This document shows, in pieces, positions 16,669 to 25,054 of a stretch of DNA of 64,000 nt; position 1 is the stretch's first letter; every line of letters starts with the position of its first letter. The position numbers and the translations under genes were made by a program. The notes beneath the pieces are model-generated. The model worked only from the letters and a program-made list of their open reading frames with translations. It was not told the DNA's origin and did no database searches. This DNA is from JABFRZ01 sp964631945 (lineage in GTDB: Bacteria; Planctomycetota; UBA1135; GCA-002686595). The DNA lies in NCBI GenBank assembly GCA_964631945.1, contig CAZWAY010000029.1, positions 5,752 through 69,751 on the forward strand. The letters run 5' to 3'.

Positions 16669-18189
16669 TCAGGGCAGGATGTCGAAGCCGACGGCCTCGG
16701 TCGTGAAGCGCTGACCGCCGGCCGTGATCAGCGCGGCCCACGAGAGGCGCTGGCCGATCAGCGGCACCAGGGCTCCGGGTGGCGCACGCAGCGCGGCCTC
16801 GGCCCGCCCCGTGGCGTCGAGCACGCCGCGCGTGCCGGGCAGGAGCTCGGCCTGGCCGGCCAGGCGCGCGGACAGGCGGAACCAGGCGTCGCGCACGAGC
16901 GGCAGCCGCACGCCGCGCCCCACCGGCGTCCCGGGCGTGGTGCCGCTGGCGCTGGCGAGCAGCAGGTAGGCTCCGCCGGCGAGCTCGGGTCGCTGGAGCA
17001 CGAAGGGCGCCGCGCCGCCCGCGTGCGCCGGAAGATCGGTGACGCCGACGTGCAACGCCGCGGGCGCATCGCTGCGCACCTTGAGGTACGGATAGAGCGT
17101 GGCGCGCACGAGCTCGTCCTCGACCCGGATCGCCAGGCGATCGACGCCCACGCGCTGCGTGGCCGTGACGGTGAAGCGATAGCGCCCGTCCCCGAGGTCC
17201 GTGACCGGGCCGAGCAGCGCGTTCAGGCGCTCGCCACCGGCCGCGCCCACGCGCACCGTGGCGCCGCCGTGCGTGAGCGGAACGCCGTCGACGTCCACCA
17301 GGTGCACGACGACCTCGCGCTTCGTCAGGCCGTCGGCCGGCAGGGCGGGCACCGCATCGACGTGCGAGCGGATGCCGTCGGGCCGACCCGCGCGCGCGGC
17401 GCGCCAGTCGCCGTAGAGGCCGTGCAGCATGAGCACGGGATCGGGATCGGGACGACGGCCACGCGCGTTCAGGCTGAGGTGGAACGAGGGCAGCTGGCAG
17501 TCCGCGCCCGTGAGGCACGCCGGCTGCTCGTCGCCCATGCGGGCCACCAGCATGAAGGCGCCGTGGGCGGACTTGCGGAAGTTGGCGGGCGGGCAACCAC
17601 AGGAGGTCGGGCGCGGACCGGTGGGGCACGAGCAGCGCCCGTCCCCGCCCAGCGCGCGCGCGGCCTCCATGCCGGCCAGCAGCCGCTGACCGAGGTCGCC
17701 GTTGGTGTTCAGGAGCGCGCGCTCCGCGTCCTGCACGACCAGGAACCCCGTGAGCACGTTGCCCTGGATCGCGTAGGCCAGATCGCCGACCTGCCCGGCC
17801 AGGCCACCGCGCGCGTTCTGCGTGCCGTTGCCCGAGAAGGTCACGGGCGCGCCGGGGTAGAGCGCGACGATGCCGGACTGGAGCTCGCCCACGTTCGGCT
17901 CGGCGCTCTGGACGAGCAGCAGGATGTCGGCGGGCGAGAGGCGCTGGCGCAGCCCCGCGGCCATCGGCACCAGGTCCGTGTACGAACCCGAGGCCTGGAT
18001 CACGCCCCCGCCGAGGCCCGGGAGGGCCACGGGCAGCTGGCTGATCAGGTAGATGTTGTCGATGCAGGTGGCTCCTGCCACGCCGACCTCGCCGGTGCGG
18101 CGGTTCACGACCACGATCGACCAGGTGGCGCCGGCCGGGCCGACGAACACGCTCGAGCACAGGATGAGCAGCAGTACGCGGCGCAGCAT
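16669..18189 (-). CDS. Secreted DUF1028 protein (putative Ntn-hydrolase fold)
   Basis: A 506-residue protein with a signal peptide (MLRRVLLLILCSSVFVGPAGA). Residues about 22-280 match DUF1028: WSIVVVNRRTGEVGVAGATC at the mature N-terminus, GLRQRLSPADIL, NARGGLAGQVGDLAYAIQGN. DUF1028 proteins are predicted N-terminal-nucleophile-type hydrolases of unknown substrate. The C-terminal ~220 residues look like one or two beta-sandwich modules and are not part of the family core. The insert GRCSCPTGPRPTSCGCP is cysteine-rich and could bind metal or form disulfides. Confidence 0.8.
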   Translation of the reverse strand: MLRRVLLLILCSSVFVGPAGATWSIVVVNRRTGEVGVAGATCIDNIYLISQLPVALPGLGGGVIQASGSYTDLVPMAAGLRQRLSPADILLLVQSAEPNVGELQSGIVALYPGAPVTFSGNGTQNARGGLAGQVGDLAYAIQGNVLTGFLVVQDAERALLNTNGDLGQRLLAGMEAARALGGDGRCSCPTGPRPTSCGCPPANFRKSAHGAFMLVARMGDEQPACLTGADCQLPSFHLSLNARGRRPDPDPVLMLHGLYGDWRAARAGRPDGIRSHVDAVPALPADGLTKREVVVHLVDVDGVPLTHGGATVRVGAAGGERLNALLGPVTDLGDGRYRFTVTATQRVGVDRLAIRVEDELVRATLYPYLKVRSDAPAALHVGVTDLPAHAGGAAPFVLQRPELAGGAYLLLASASGTTPGTPVGRGVRLPLVRDAWFRLSARLAGQAELLPGTRGVLDATGRAEAALRAPPGALVPLIGQRLSWAALITAGGQRFTTEAVGFDILP

Positions 18190-18206
18190 GGGGGCCTCCG
18201 CCCCCC

Positions 18207-18212
18207 ATTCTA
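18207..18212 (-). promoter_or_regulatory. -10 element TAGAAT for the DUF1028 gene
   Basis: Minus-strand GCGTAGAAT, 17 bp upstream of the ATG at 18189. The leader contains a GGAGG that can pair with the following CCCCC, so a small hairpin may cover the ribosome-binding site. Confidence 0.45.
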
Positions 18213-18261
18213 CGCGTCTTCGGGCGCGGCGCGGCGGCCGCGTTCCAAGCGCACCATCGGC

Positions 18262-18305
18262 CCGCAAGGAAACGGGCCCGGCGTGCGCGACGCGCGCCGG
18301 GCCCG
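18262..18305 (-). terminator. Rho-independent-type terminator of the metalloprotease gene
   Basis: Perfect 11-bp arms CGGGCCCGGCG (18273-18283) and CGCCGGGCCCG (18295-18305), extended by further pairs, starting 22 bp past the metalloprotease stop. On the minus strand it is followed by the T-rich GTTTCCTTG. Confidence 0.7.
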
Positions 18306-18326
18306 CGAGCACGGAATCAGCGACGG

Positions 18327-21209
18327 TCAGCGCGGCGCGCCCGTCTCCTGGCCGCGGAAGTTGAGGATCATCGGCGCGCCCTGGGCGGCGTTGAGGCTGT
18401 AGCTCGCGTCGAGCGCCTTGGCGATGCGCGCCTTGGCGTCGGCCAGGTGCGCGCGGGTGTAGGCGTCGAGGTCCTCCTCCAGCGCCGCGTCGATCGACTT
18501 CTCCAGGTTCCCCAGGGTCATGCGGGCGAGCAAGGCGATCGAGCGCGTGGAGGACGAGTAGCCCCTCTGCAGGGACAGGTCGATCATGCGCTCGAGGTGC
18601 TCGCGCTGCAGGTTGCGGCGCAGACTGGTGATGGCCGGAGTGCGCACGGTGAAGGCCTTGGCCTTGGCGAAGCTGGCCTCGCGCGCCTTGCCGCCGTTGC
18701 CGCCGAAGCCGATCTCCTGCCAGGCCGCGGTCGAGACCGTGTCCAGCAGCTCGGGCAGGGTGAGCACGTCCTGCTCGGCCGGCACCGAGAGCTCGGTGTC
18801 GTACACGCGCCGCAGCGTGGTCGGATTCAGCAGGCGCGTCATGACCGAGGCCTGGATGCCGGCGATGCGGTCGTGGATCGGCCAGGTCGCTTCCGCGCTG
18901 GCGTTGCCGCCCTCCCAGTCGCCGAACTTGTCCACCGTCATGCGCGCGAGCAGCTCGGGCGTGAGCCCGAAGGCCTGCTCGAAGAACGAGTGCTTCAGCA
19001 CGAAGGCCAGGGCCGCGCGCTGGCGCTCGGCCGGCACCGCCTCGACCGGCTTGCGGTCGCCGGCATCGCCCTTGCGGTCGCGCACCACGAACGAGCCGCC
19101 CAGCCAGCCGCTCAGCATGCTCACCGCGCCGATCTGGGTGCCGAGCGTGATCTCGTAGCCGCGCCGGGCCTTGGCCCACGACTCGCCGTCCTTGACGAAC
19201 TTCTCCAGCAGACGCGCGCGGCTCAGGTCGGTGAGCTGCATGCGGCTCTCGGCGAAGGCCAGCGGATCGGACGCGAAGTCGTAGGTGCGCGCCAGCGGGT
19301 CGGGACCGCCGGTGTCCTCGTCGGTCGCGTAGGTCAGCTCGGGCTCGGACACGCGCGCGAGCACCTTGACGGGATCGTCGAAGGTGTAGCCGTACTCGAT
19401 GGCCCACAGGTCGTAGGGCCCGACGCCGAGCATGTCGATGTCCCCCTGCAGCTCGCCCTTGTCGTTCAGGACCACGTTGATCGGCAGGTAGTCCATCACC
19501 GAGCCGGCGAAGGGCTGCTTGCCCTTGATCTCGGGGCTGTTGATCTTCTCGAGCGAGTAGATGCTGGAGGCCTTGAAGTTGTGGCGCAGGCCGAGGGTGT
19601 GGCCGACCTCGTGGCTGACCAGCTCGGTCAGCACCGGCCCGAGGAACCACTCCGGGATGCCGTCGATGGACTCGCCCTTGGCCTCACCCTCCGGCTTGGC
19701 CTCGAGCAGGCCGAGCGTCTCGAAGGTCATGCCGGCGAAGGCCATGCTCATGGCCTTGGCGTCGCTGACCATGCACAGTCGCGCGGAGCGCGGCAGCTTG
19801 CTGGCCAGCGCGAACACCTCGGGGTTGGCCAGCACGCTGCCGTCGCCGAAGGCGGCCTCGTAGGCCACCGGGCCGAGCAGGGCGCGGCGCGCGCTCTCGG
19901 CCAGCAGGCGATCGCGCTCGCTGGGCGAGGCCAGACGCACGCGCGGATCCCAGTCGGGGTGCTGGTCCAGCCAGCGCAGCGTCTCGGGCGTCAGGCCCTC
20001 CATCGCCGCCTGCGGCAGGAACTCGTTGGCCTGGAACCAGAAGTGGCGGATCCAGCCGTCGGTGAGGACCACGTCGGCGTCCAGGATCTGCCCGGTCTCC
20101 GGGTGCGCGCGCGAGGGCCCGATGGCGGTGCCGATGTCGTTCGACAACCAGCGGATGAAGTTGTAGCGCACGTCCTCCGGATCCTTCTCCATGTTCGCGC
20201 CGGTGACCTTGTCCTGGTACTGGACGACCATGGCGTCGGAGATCCCGATCTTCTCGAAGGCCTTGTTCCAGGCCAGGACACCGTCCTTCACGAAGCGGCG
20301 GTAGCGCACCGGCACGGTGTGCTCGAGGTAGAACACGATCGGTTCCTTGGGCGGCGAGAGCTTGAGGCTCGGGTCGGCCTTCTCGAGGTTCCAGCGCGTG
20401 ATGTAGCGCTGCCACACGTCGTCGTCGCGGAACTTGCCGAGGTCGCGGAACGAGGTCGTGAAGTAGCCGACGCGCTCGTCGGCCTTGCGCGGCTTGTAGG
20501 AGGAAGTCTGCGGGACCTCGCTGATCGAGAAGTGGAAGGTCTTGAACACCCCGCCGGTGGCGCCCCGGCGCGTGTCGTTGATCGGGACCTCGAAGGCGAC
20601 CTCGATGTTCTTCGGGAAGGCCTTGGCCTTGGCGATCGTGGCCAGGCTCTTGCGCACGTTGCTCTCGCCGTAGAACACGCCCAGGTTGCCGAGCAGGAGC
20701 TCGTCGAGGTCGATCACGGGCTGGCCGCCCGGTCCCATGCACACGATCGGGACGTCGACCAGCACGTGGTCGGTGAAGTGGTTCTCGAGCGAGTCCTTGG
20801 ACTCCTGGTCGCCGCTGGAGCGCGTCTCGAGGTTCGGCTGGATCAGCGCCACGCGCTTGTCGAAGCGCTTCCAGTGGACGTAGTACTCGCCCAGCTGCAG
20901 GCCCGCGAAGAGTTCGCCCGTGGGCATCGTCAGCGCGAAGAACTGCTTCTGGTTGGCGAAGCCGGCCGGCAGCTCGGCCAGCATCTGGCCGTCCTTCTTG
21001 CGCTGCCACAGGCCGTAGAAGCTCGTGCCCTCGGCGGTCGAGACGACCTTCTCGAAGTCCTTCGAGACCTCCTCGAAGCTCGGGAAGTCGGGCTTGTTCT
21101 CCTTGTCGGCCTTGTCGGCCTTCTCGGGTTTGCCCTCGGGCTTCTCCTGTCCAAGGGCCAAGGGCGCGAGGAACAGGGCGACGATCAGCCAGCTCGACTT
21201 CATGCGCAT
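18327..21209 (-). CDS. Secreted zinc-dependent metalloprotease, DUF5117/DUF5118 type
   Basis: A 960-residue protein with signal peptide (MRMKSSWLIVALFLAPLALG), a short Lys/Glu-rich linker, a DUF5118/DUF5117-like beta-rich N-terminal half (FALTMPTGELFAGLQLGEYYVHW), and the extended zinc motif HEVGHTLGLRHN at residues 533-544 (HExxHxxGxxH, metzincin class), followed by SVMDYLP, in which the Met is the metzincin Met-turn. The family is found widely in Bacteroidota, Planctomycetota and Proteobacteria as large secreted peptidases of unknown substrate. GGTGGAG forms a Shine-Dalgarno sequence before the first of two in-frame ATGs (21209), which decides the start. Confidence 0.9.
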   Translation of the reverse strand: MRMKSSWLIVALFLAPLALGQEKPEGKPEKADKADKENKPDFPSFEEVSKDFEKVVSTAEGTSFYGLWQRKKDGQMLAELPAGFANQKQFFALTMPTGELFAGLQLGEYYVHWKRFDKRVALIQPNLETRSSGDQESKDSLENHFTDHVLVDVPIVCMGPGGQPVIDLDELLLGNLGVFYGESNVRKSLATIAKAKAFPKNIEVAFEVPINDTRRGATGGVFKTFHFSISEVPQTSSYKPRKADERVGYFTTSFRDLGKFRDDDVWQRYITRWNLEKADPSLKLSPPKEPIVFYLEHTVPVRYRRFVKDGVLAWNKAFEKIGISDAMVVQYQDKVTGANMEKDPEDVRYNFIRWLSNDIGTAIGPSRAHPETGQILDADVVLTDGWIRHFWFQANEFLPQAAMEGLTPETLRWLDQHPDWDPRVRLASPSERDRLLAESARRALLGPVAYEAAFGDGSVLANPEVFALASKLPRSARLCMVSDAKAMSMAFAGMTFETLGLLEAKPEGEAKGESIDGIPEWFLGPVLTELVSHEVGHTLGLRHNFKASSIYSLEKINSPEIKGKQPFAGSVMDYLPINVVLNDKGELQGDIDMLGVGPYDLWAIEYGYTFDDPVKVLARVSEPELTYATDEDTGGPDPLARTYDFASDPLAFAESRMQLTDLSRARLLEKFVKDGESWAKARRGYEITLGTQIGAVSMLSGWLGGSFVVRDRKGDAGDRKPVEAVPAERQRAALAFVLKHSFFEQAFGLTPELLARMTVDKFGDWEGGNASAEATWPIHDRIAGIQASVMTRLLNPTTLRRVYDTELSVPAEQDVLTLPELLDTVSTAAWQEIGFGGNGGKAREASFAKAKAFTVRTPAITSLRRNLQREHLERMIDLSLQRGYSSSTRSIALLARMTLGNLEKSIDAALEEDLDAYTRAHLADAKARIAKALDASYSLNAAQGAPMILNFRGQETGAPR

Positions 21210-21682
21210 GTCGGACTCCACCAGGAGGAACGGGGCGCCGACGGCGAACCCTCGGCGAGCCCTCTGGACTTGGATCAGGGGCGAGGATTGTGTCCGCAGG
21301 GGCCGGAGCCGTCTACCGGGCAACACGCCCCGAACAGGGCCAATTCCAGGACCAGGGCCCGAATCCTTGCGCGGAATCGCGAGAGAAGTGGCCCCTGTCA
21401 CCGAGCGCGTAGGGCGTCGCAATGAGCCTGGTCGGGCCCCGGGGAAGGCCCCCACGGGGCTCGAGGTCCCGGCCGAGGCGCCCCGCTTCCTACGAAGTCC
21501 CATCGCCGACCTACGCACCCCGAGTACGCACTCGAATACGCACTCCTACGGGCGACGGCGGTTTCGAGCGCTCCTAGCCTGCGACGCGGATCGCAGACCG
21601 TCGGGCGAGGTGGATCCGACCCGCAGGGCCGGGGCCTCGCCACGCGCGCCGATCCGGGTCACCAGTCACGGAGAGTTCCATC
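21210..21682. promoter_or_regulatory. Divergent regulatory region, metalloprotease / diheme peroxidase
   Basis: A 473-bp gap without a convincing gene. It holds heptamer direct repeats at 21512-21543, a TAGCCT -10-like hexamer at 21575-21580, and a CACAAT-type -10 on the minus strand near 21288 for the metalloprotease. Confidence 0.5.
21512..21543 (+). repeat. Three TACGCAC direct repeats (activator site?)
   Basis: TACGCAC occurs at 21512, 21525 and 21537, at 13- and 12-bp steps, with partial copies TACG at 21547 and TACGAAG at 21491. The array ends about 31 bp before a TAGCCT -10-like hexamer (21575-21580), which is where a response regulator recognising tandem half-sites would contact RNA polymerase. 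Confidence 0.6.
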
Positions 21683-23899
21683 ATGATTCGCCACCTCGGG
21701 GCAGCCATCGGGCTGGTTCCCCTGCTCGGACTGTCGGCTGCGGGCGCCCAGGAGCCGCCGACGACGATCGTCACGCCGGGCGACGCGCGCGCGCACGGGC
21801 TGGATTCACTGTTCCTGACGCTGCGCCAGGAGGGCGTGCCGCTCGCGCCGGAGCTCACGAGCCTGGTGCGCAACCAGACGATCGCGACGCGCATGGGCAA
21901 GGCGCTCTTCTTCGAGATGGGCGTCGGCTCGGACGGCATCCAGGCCTGCGCCACCTGTCACTTCCACGCCGGCGCCGACAATCGTCCACGCAACCAGGTC
22001 AGCCCCGGACTCAATCGCGCCAGCGGTGCGCGCCAGGACGACGTGCGCGGATTCTCGGCTGCGTCTGCGGCGAGCGACACGACCTTCGAGACGCGCTCGC
22101 CCAACGACACGCTCCTGCGCGGCGACTTCCCCTTCGTGCGCGACATCGGCAACGGTGCCAACGTCGTGAACGTGGGTGGCGTGCTCGAGCCCGCCCCCGG
22201 CAATTCGAACGACGTGGCCTCTTCGCAGGGCATCCACCTGACCGACTTCGTGCGCGTGGTGCCCGGCTCGACGCTCGACCAAGGCGTGCCCAGGAGCGAC
22301 CCGGTGTTCCGCGCCGGCGGCAAGACCGTGCGGCGCGTCGAACCGCGCAACACGCCCACGACCATCAACGCCGTGCTGAACTTCTTCAACTTCTGGGACG
22401 GGCGCGCGAACCCCTTCTTCAACGGCGTGAACCCGTTCGGGATCCAGGACGTCGGGGCGCGCGTGTTCGTGGCGCAGGGCGGGACGATCACGACCGAGAA
22501 GCTCGCGCTCGCCCTGGCCAGCCTGGCCTCGCAGGCCGACGGCCCGCCGCTCTCGCACTTCGAGATGTCGTTCGGCGACGGCGGCGCCAACGGACGCAGC
22601 TTCCCGGACCTCGGGCGCAAGCTGCTGCCGCTCCAGGCGCTCTCGACCCAGGACGTGGCCGTGGACGACAGCCTGCTCGCGAGCCTGCGCCACCCCTCCG
22701 GCAAGGGCCTGAACAAGAGCTACGCCGAGTTCGTCAGCGCGGCCTTCCAGCCGCGCTACTGGAGCTCGAGCAAGCTCGTGTACTTCCCCCCGGCCGGTCC
22801 GGCCCGCGTGATCGATCCGAGCCAGGTCACCGATCCGGCGCGCACCTTCACGCTGATGGAGGCGAACTTCTCGCTGTTCTACGGCGTGGCGGTGGCGCTG
22901 TACGAGCGCACCCTCATCTCGGACCGCGCACCCTTCGATCGCTGGATGGAGGGCAACGGCGCGTTCGTGGCACAGTTCGGCGCGCGCGAGCTGGCCGGCC
23001 TGAACCTGTTCGTGGGCAAGGGTCGCTGCGTCAACTGTCACGGCGGTCCCGAGTTCACCAACGCCTCGATCCGCCTGTCGCAGGCCGGGGCCAACGTGAT
23101 CGAGCCCATGCTGATGGGCGACGGGCGCGCGGCCTTCTACGACAACGGCTTCTACAACATCGGCATCACCCCCACGCTCGACGACCTCGGGCGCGGCGGC
23201 GGCAACCCGTTCGGACAGCCGCTCGCCTCCTCGCGCCAGTTCCTGTTCGAGGCCCTCGGGATCCAGGACATCCCCTTCGACATCGTCGGAGCGCCGGTGC
23301 GCGGCCTCGTGCGCGGCTCCGGCAACGTCCTGGGTGCCCTCGACGAGGGCACGGGTGTCTTCATCCCGGTGTGCAGGGACCTCGACGGCGACGGGGCGTG
23401 CGGGACGGCGGACGACATCCTGCTGCAACGGGTGGCCGTGGACGGCGCCTTCAAGACGCCGGGCCTGCGCAACGTCTCGCTCACGGGCCCCTACTTCCAC
23501 AACGGCTCGGTGGCGACCCTGATGGAGGTCGTGGACTTCTATGACCGTGGCGGGAACTTCTGCCGCCTGAACCGCGCCGATCTCGATCCCGACATCGCGC
23601 CGATCGGTCTGTCGACCGCGGAGAAGCAAGCCCTGGTGGCCTTCCTGGTCGCGCTGACCGACACGCGCGTCGCTCGCGAGAGCGCGCCCTTCGACCGCCC
23701 GCAGCTCGTGATCCCGAACGGCAGCTTCCCGGACGGCACGGACAGGCTGGTCGATCTGCCGGCGGTGGGCCGCCTGGGACGCCCGGCGAATCAGGCACTC
23801 ACGCCCTTCCTCAACGCGGATCCCTTCGGCGCCAACCCCGTGACGGGCCAGACCGATTCGTTCGGCGACGTGGCCTGCTCGCCGGGCTTCGGCGAGTAG
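21683..23899 (+). CDS. Large periplasmic diheme cytochrome c peroxidase family protein
   Basis: A 738-residue secreted protein (signal peptide MIRHLGAAIGLVPLLGLSAAGA). Two c-type haem motifs are visible: CATCH near residue 92 and CVNCH near residue 449. The family features RVEPRNTPTTINAVLNF, FFNFWDGRANPF, FYNIGITPT, FKTPGLRNVSLTGPYFHNGS are conserved. The CcpA/MauG family reduces peroxide or oxidises protein substrates with electrons from small cytochromes. It is twice the length of classical CcpA (about 330 residues), with a long insertion between the haem domains. Shine-Dalgarno ACGGAGAG lies 7 bp upstream. A second diheme peroxidase follows. Confidence 0.9.
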   Translation: MIRHLGAAIGLVPLLGLSAAGAQEPPTTIVTPGDARAHGLDSLFLTLRQEGVPLAPELTSLVRNQTIATRMGKALFFEMGVGSDGIQACATCHFHAGADNRPRNQVSPGLNRASGARQDDVRGFSAASAASDTTFETRSPNDTLLRGDFPFVRDIGNGANVVNVGGVLEPAPGNSNDVASSQGIHLTDFVRVVPGSTLDQGVPRSDPVFRAGGKTVRRVEPRNTPTTINAVLNFFNFWDGRANPFFNGVNPFGIQDVGARVFVAQGGTITTEKLALALASLASQADGPPLSHFEMSFGDGGANGRSFPDLGRKLLPLQALSTQDVAVDDSLLASLRHPSGKGLNKSYAEFVSAAFQPRYWSSSKLVYFPPAGPARVIDPSQVTDPARTFTLMEANFSLFYGVAVALYERTLISDRAPFDRWMEGNGAFVAQFGARELAGLNLFVGKGRCVNCHGGPEFTNASIRLSQAGANVIEPMLMGDGRAAFYDNGFYNIGITPTLDDLGRGGGNPFGQPLASSRQFLFEALGIQDIPFDIVGAPVRGLVRGSGNVLGALDEGTGVFIPVCRDLDGDGACGTADDILLQRVAVDGAFKTPGLRNVSLTGPYFHNGSVATLMEVVDFYDRGGNFCRLNRADLDPDIAPIGLSTAEKQALVAFLVALTDTRVARESAPFDRPQLVIPNGSFPDGTDRLVDLPAVGRLGRPANQALTPFLNADPFGANPVTGQTDSFGDVACSPGFGE

Positions 23900-23910
23900 C
23901 GAGTACACGC

Positions 23911-23942
23911 GCGCCGGCCCCGGTGCCGACCGGGGCTGGCGC
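23911..23942 (+). terminator. Terminator hairpin after first diheme peroxidase
   Basis: Arms of 14 bp (23911-23924 and 23929-23942) with one G-T pair and a GCCG tetraloop, starting 11 bp after the stop, followed by CTTCGTTCC. It separates this gene from the next peroxidase, which has its own -10 element. Confidence 0.65.
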
Positions 23943-24006
23943 CTTCGTTCCGACGGGGTCCGGGGCGCGTGACGAGCAAGAGCCTCCCGCTCGAGGCGCG
24001 GCGCGC

Positions 24007-24012
24007 TATCTT
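24007..24012 (+). promoter_or_regulatory. -10 element TATCTT, leaderless start
   Basis: GCGCTATCTT ends 6 bp before the ATG at 24019, with no Shine-Dalgarno sequence. Transcription would start at the start codon. Confidence 0.5.
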
Positions 24013-24018
24013 CGCGCC

Positions 24019-25032
24019 ATGCCTTCCAGGTGGTGGATCGCGCTGGCCGCGGGGCTCGCCGTGCCCCAGTCGAGCGGGAGCGGCGCGCTGGCGCCGCCGC
24101 TCCGGACGCCGCTCGGATTGCCGGAGCGCGCTCCGCGGCCGGACGAGGACGAGGCCCTCGCCGAGCTGGGCGCGCGTCTGTTCTTCGATCCCATCCTGTC
24201 GGCGGACCGCAGCGTGGCCTGCGCCTCCTGTCACCGCCCGGAGCGCGCCTTCGCGGACGAGCTGGCCTTCTCGCGCGGCGTGCACGGCCGCCAGACCGCG
24301 CGCAACACGCCCACGCTGCTGAACCGCGCCCTGGGCCGCCGTTTCTCGTGGGACGGTCGGGCGGGTTCGCTCGAGGAGCAGACCCTGCTGCCGATCGAGA
24401 ACCCGCTGGAGATGGATCTCCCGCTCGCGCAGGCGCGCGCGCGGCTGGGCGACGATGCCGGCTATCGCGGCGAGTTCGAGCGCGTCCTCGGGGGCGCGCC
24501 CACGGACGCCGGGCTGGCGCGCGCCCTGGCCGCCTACGTCCGACGCCTGGTGCTCGGCGACAGTCCGGTGGACCGCTTCCGCGCCGGCGAGTTCGAGGCC
24601 CTCGACGACGAGGCCCGCGCCGGACTGTGGTTCTACGAGAGTCGCGGCGGCTGCTGGCGCTGCCACGGCGGGCCGAACTTCAGCGACGAGGACTTCCACA
24701 ACACCGGTGTGGGCGCCCTGCCCGGCGCGGACGGCGTGCCGGTGCCCGAACCCGGGCGCGCGGCGCACAGCGGCGACCCGGCGGATCGGGGCCGTTTCAA
24801 GACGCCGACCCTGCGCGGCGTGGCCCACAGCGCGCCCTACATGCACGACGGGAGCCTGGCGACGCTCGCGGAAGTGATCGAGTTCTACCGCCTGGGCGGA
24901 CGCGCCAACCCGAACCTGGATCCGCGCCTGGCCCCGCTCGAGATGAGCGCGAGCGACGCGCGCAACCTGATCGCCTTCCTGCGCGCGCTGTCGGCCGAGG
25001 GCCCGCCACCCGCACGCGCGGCGGAGCGCTAG
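24019..25032 (+). CDS. Diheme cytochrome c peroxidase (MauG/CcpA family)
   Basis: A 337-residue secreted protein, near the standard family length. Haem motifs CASCH (C68, C71, H72) and CWRCH (C212, C215, H216), with GARLFFDPILSADRSVACAS, RNTPTLLNRALGRRFSWDGR, LPIENPLEM and FKTPTLRGVAHSAPYMHDGS; the methionine of the last motif is a candidate distal ligand. It probably acts in the periplasm, taking electrons from soluble cytochromes. It has its own leaderless-type promoter although it lies just downstream of the larger paralogue. Confidence 0.92.
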   Translation: MPSRWWIALAAGLAVPQSSGSGALAPPLRTPLGLPERAPRPDEDEALAELGARLFFDPILSADRSVACASCHRPERAFADELAFSRGVHGRQTARNTPTLLNRALGRRFSWDGRAGSLEEQTLLPIENPLEMDLPLAQARARLGDDAGYRGEFERVLGGAPTDAGLARALAAYVRRLVLGDSPVDRFRAGEFEALDDEARAGLWFYESRGGCWRCHGGPNFSDEDFHNTGVGALPGADGVPVPEPGRAAHSGDPADRGRFKTPTLRGVAHSAPYMHDGSLATLAEVIEFYRLGGRANPNLDPRLAPLEMSASDARNLIAFLRALSAEGPPPARAAER

Positions 25033-25054
25033 AGATCGAGGCTCGAGAGCCGAG

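Noticed and set aside
18190..18206. GC hairpin just before the DUF1028 start as a riboswitch.
   Set aside because: Only a 5-bp G/C stem over the Shine-Dalgarno sequence; too small to be a ligand-binding RNA.
25033..25054. GGCT-CGAG-AGCC hairpin between the peroxidase and kinase genes as a terminator.
   Set aside because: Only 4 bp of stem and no T-tract on either side.
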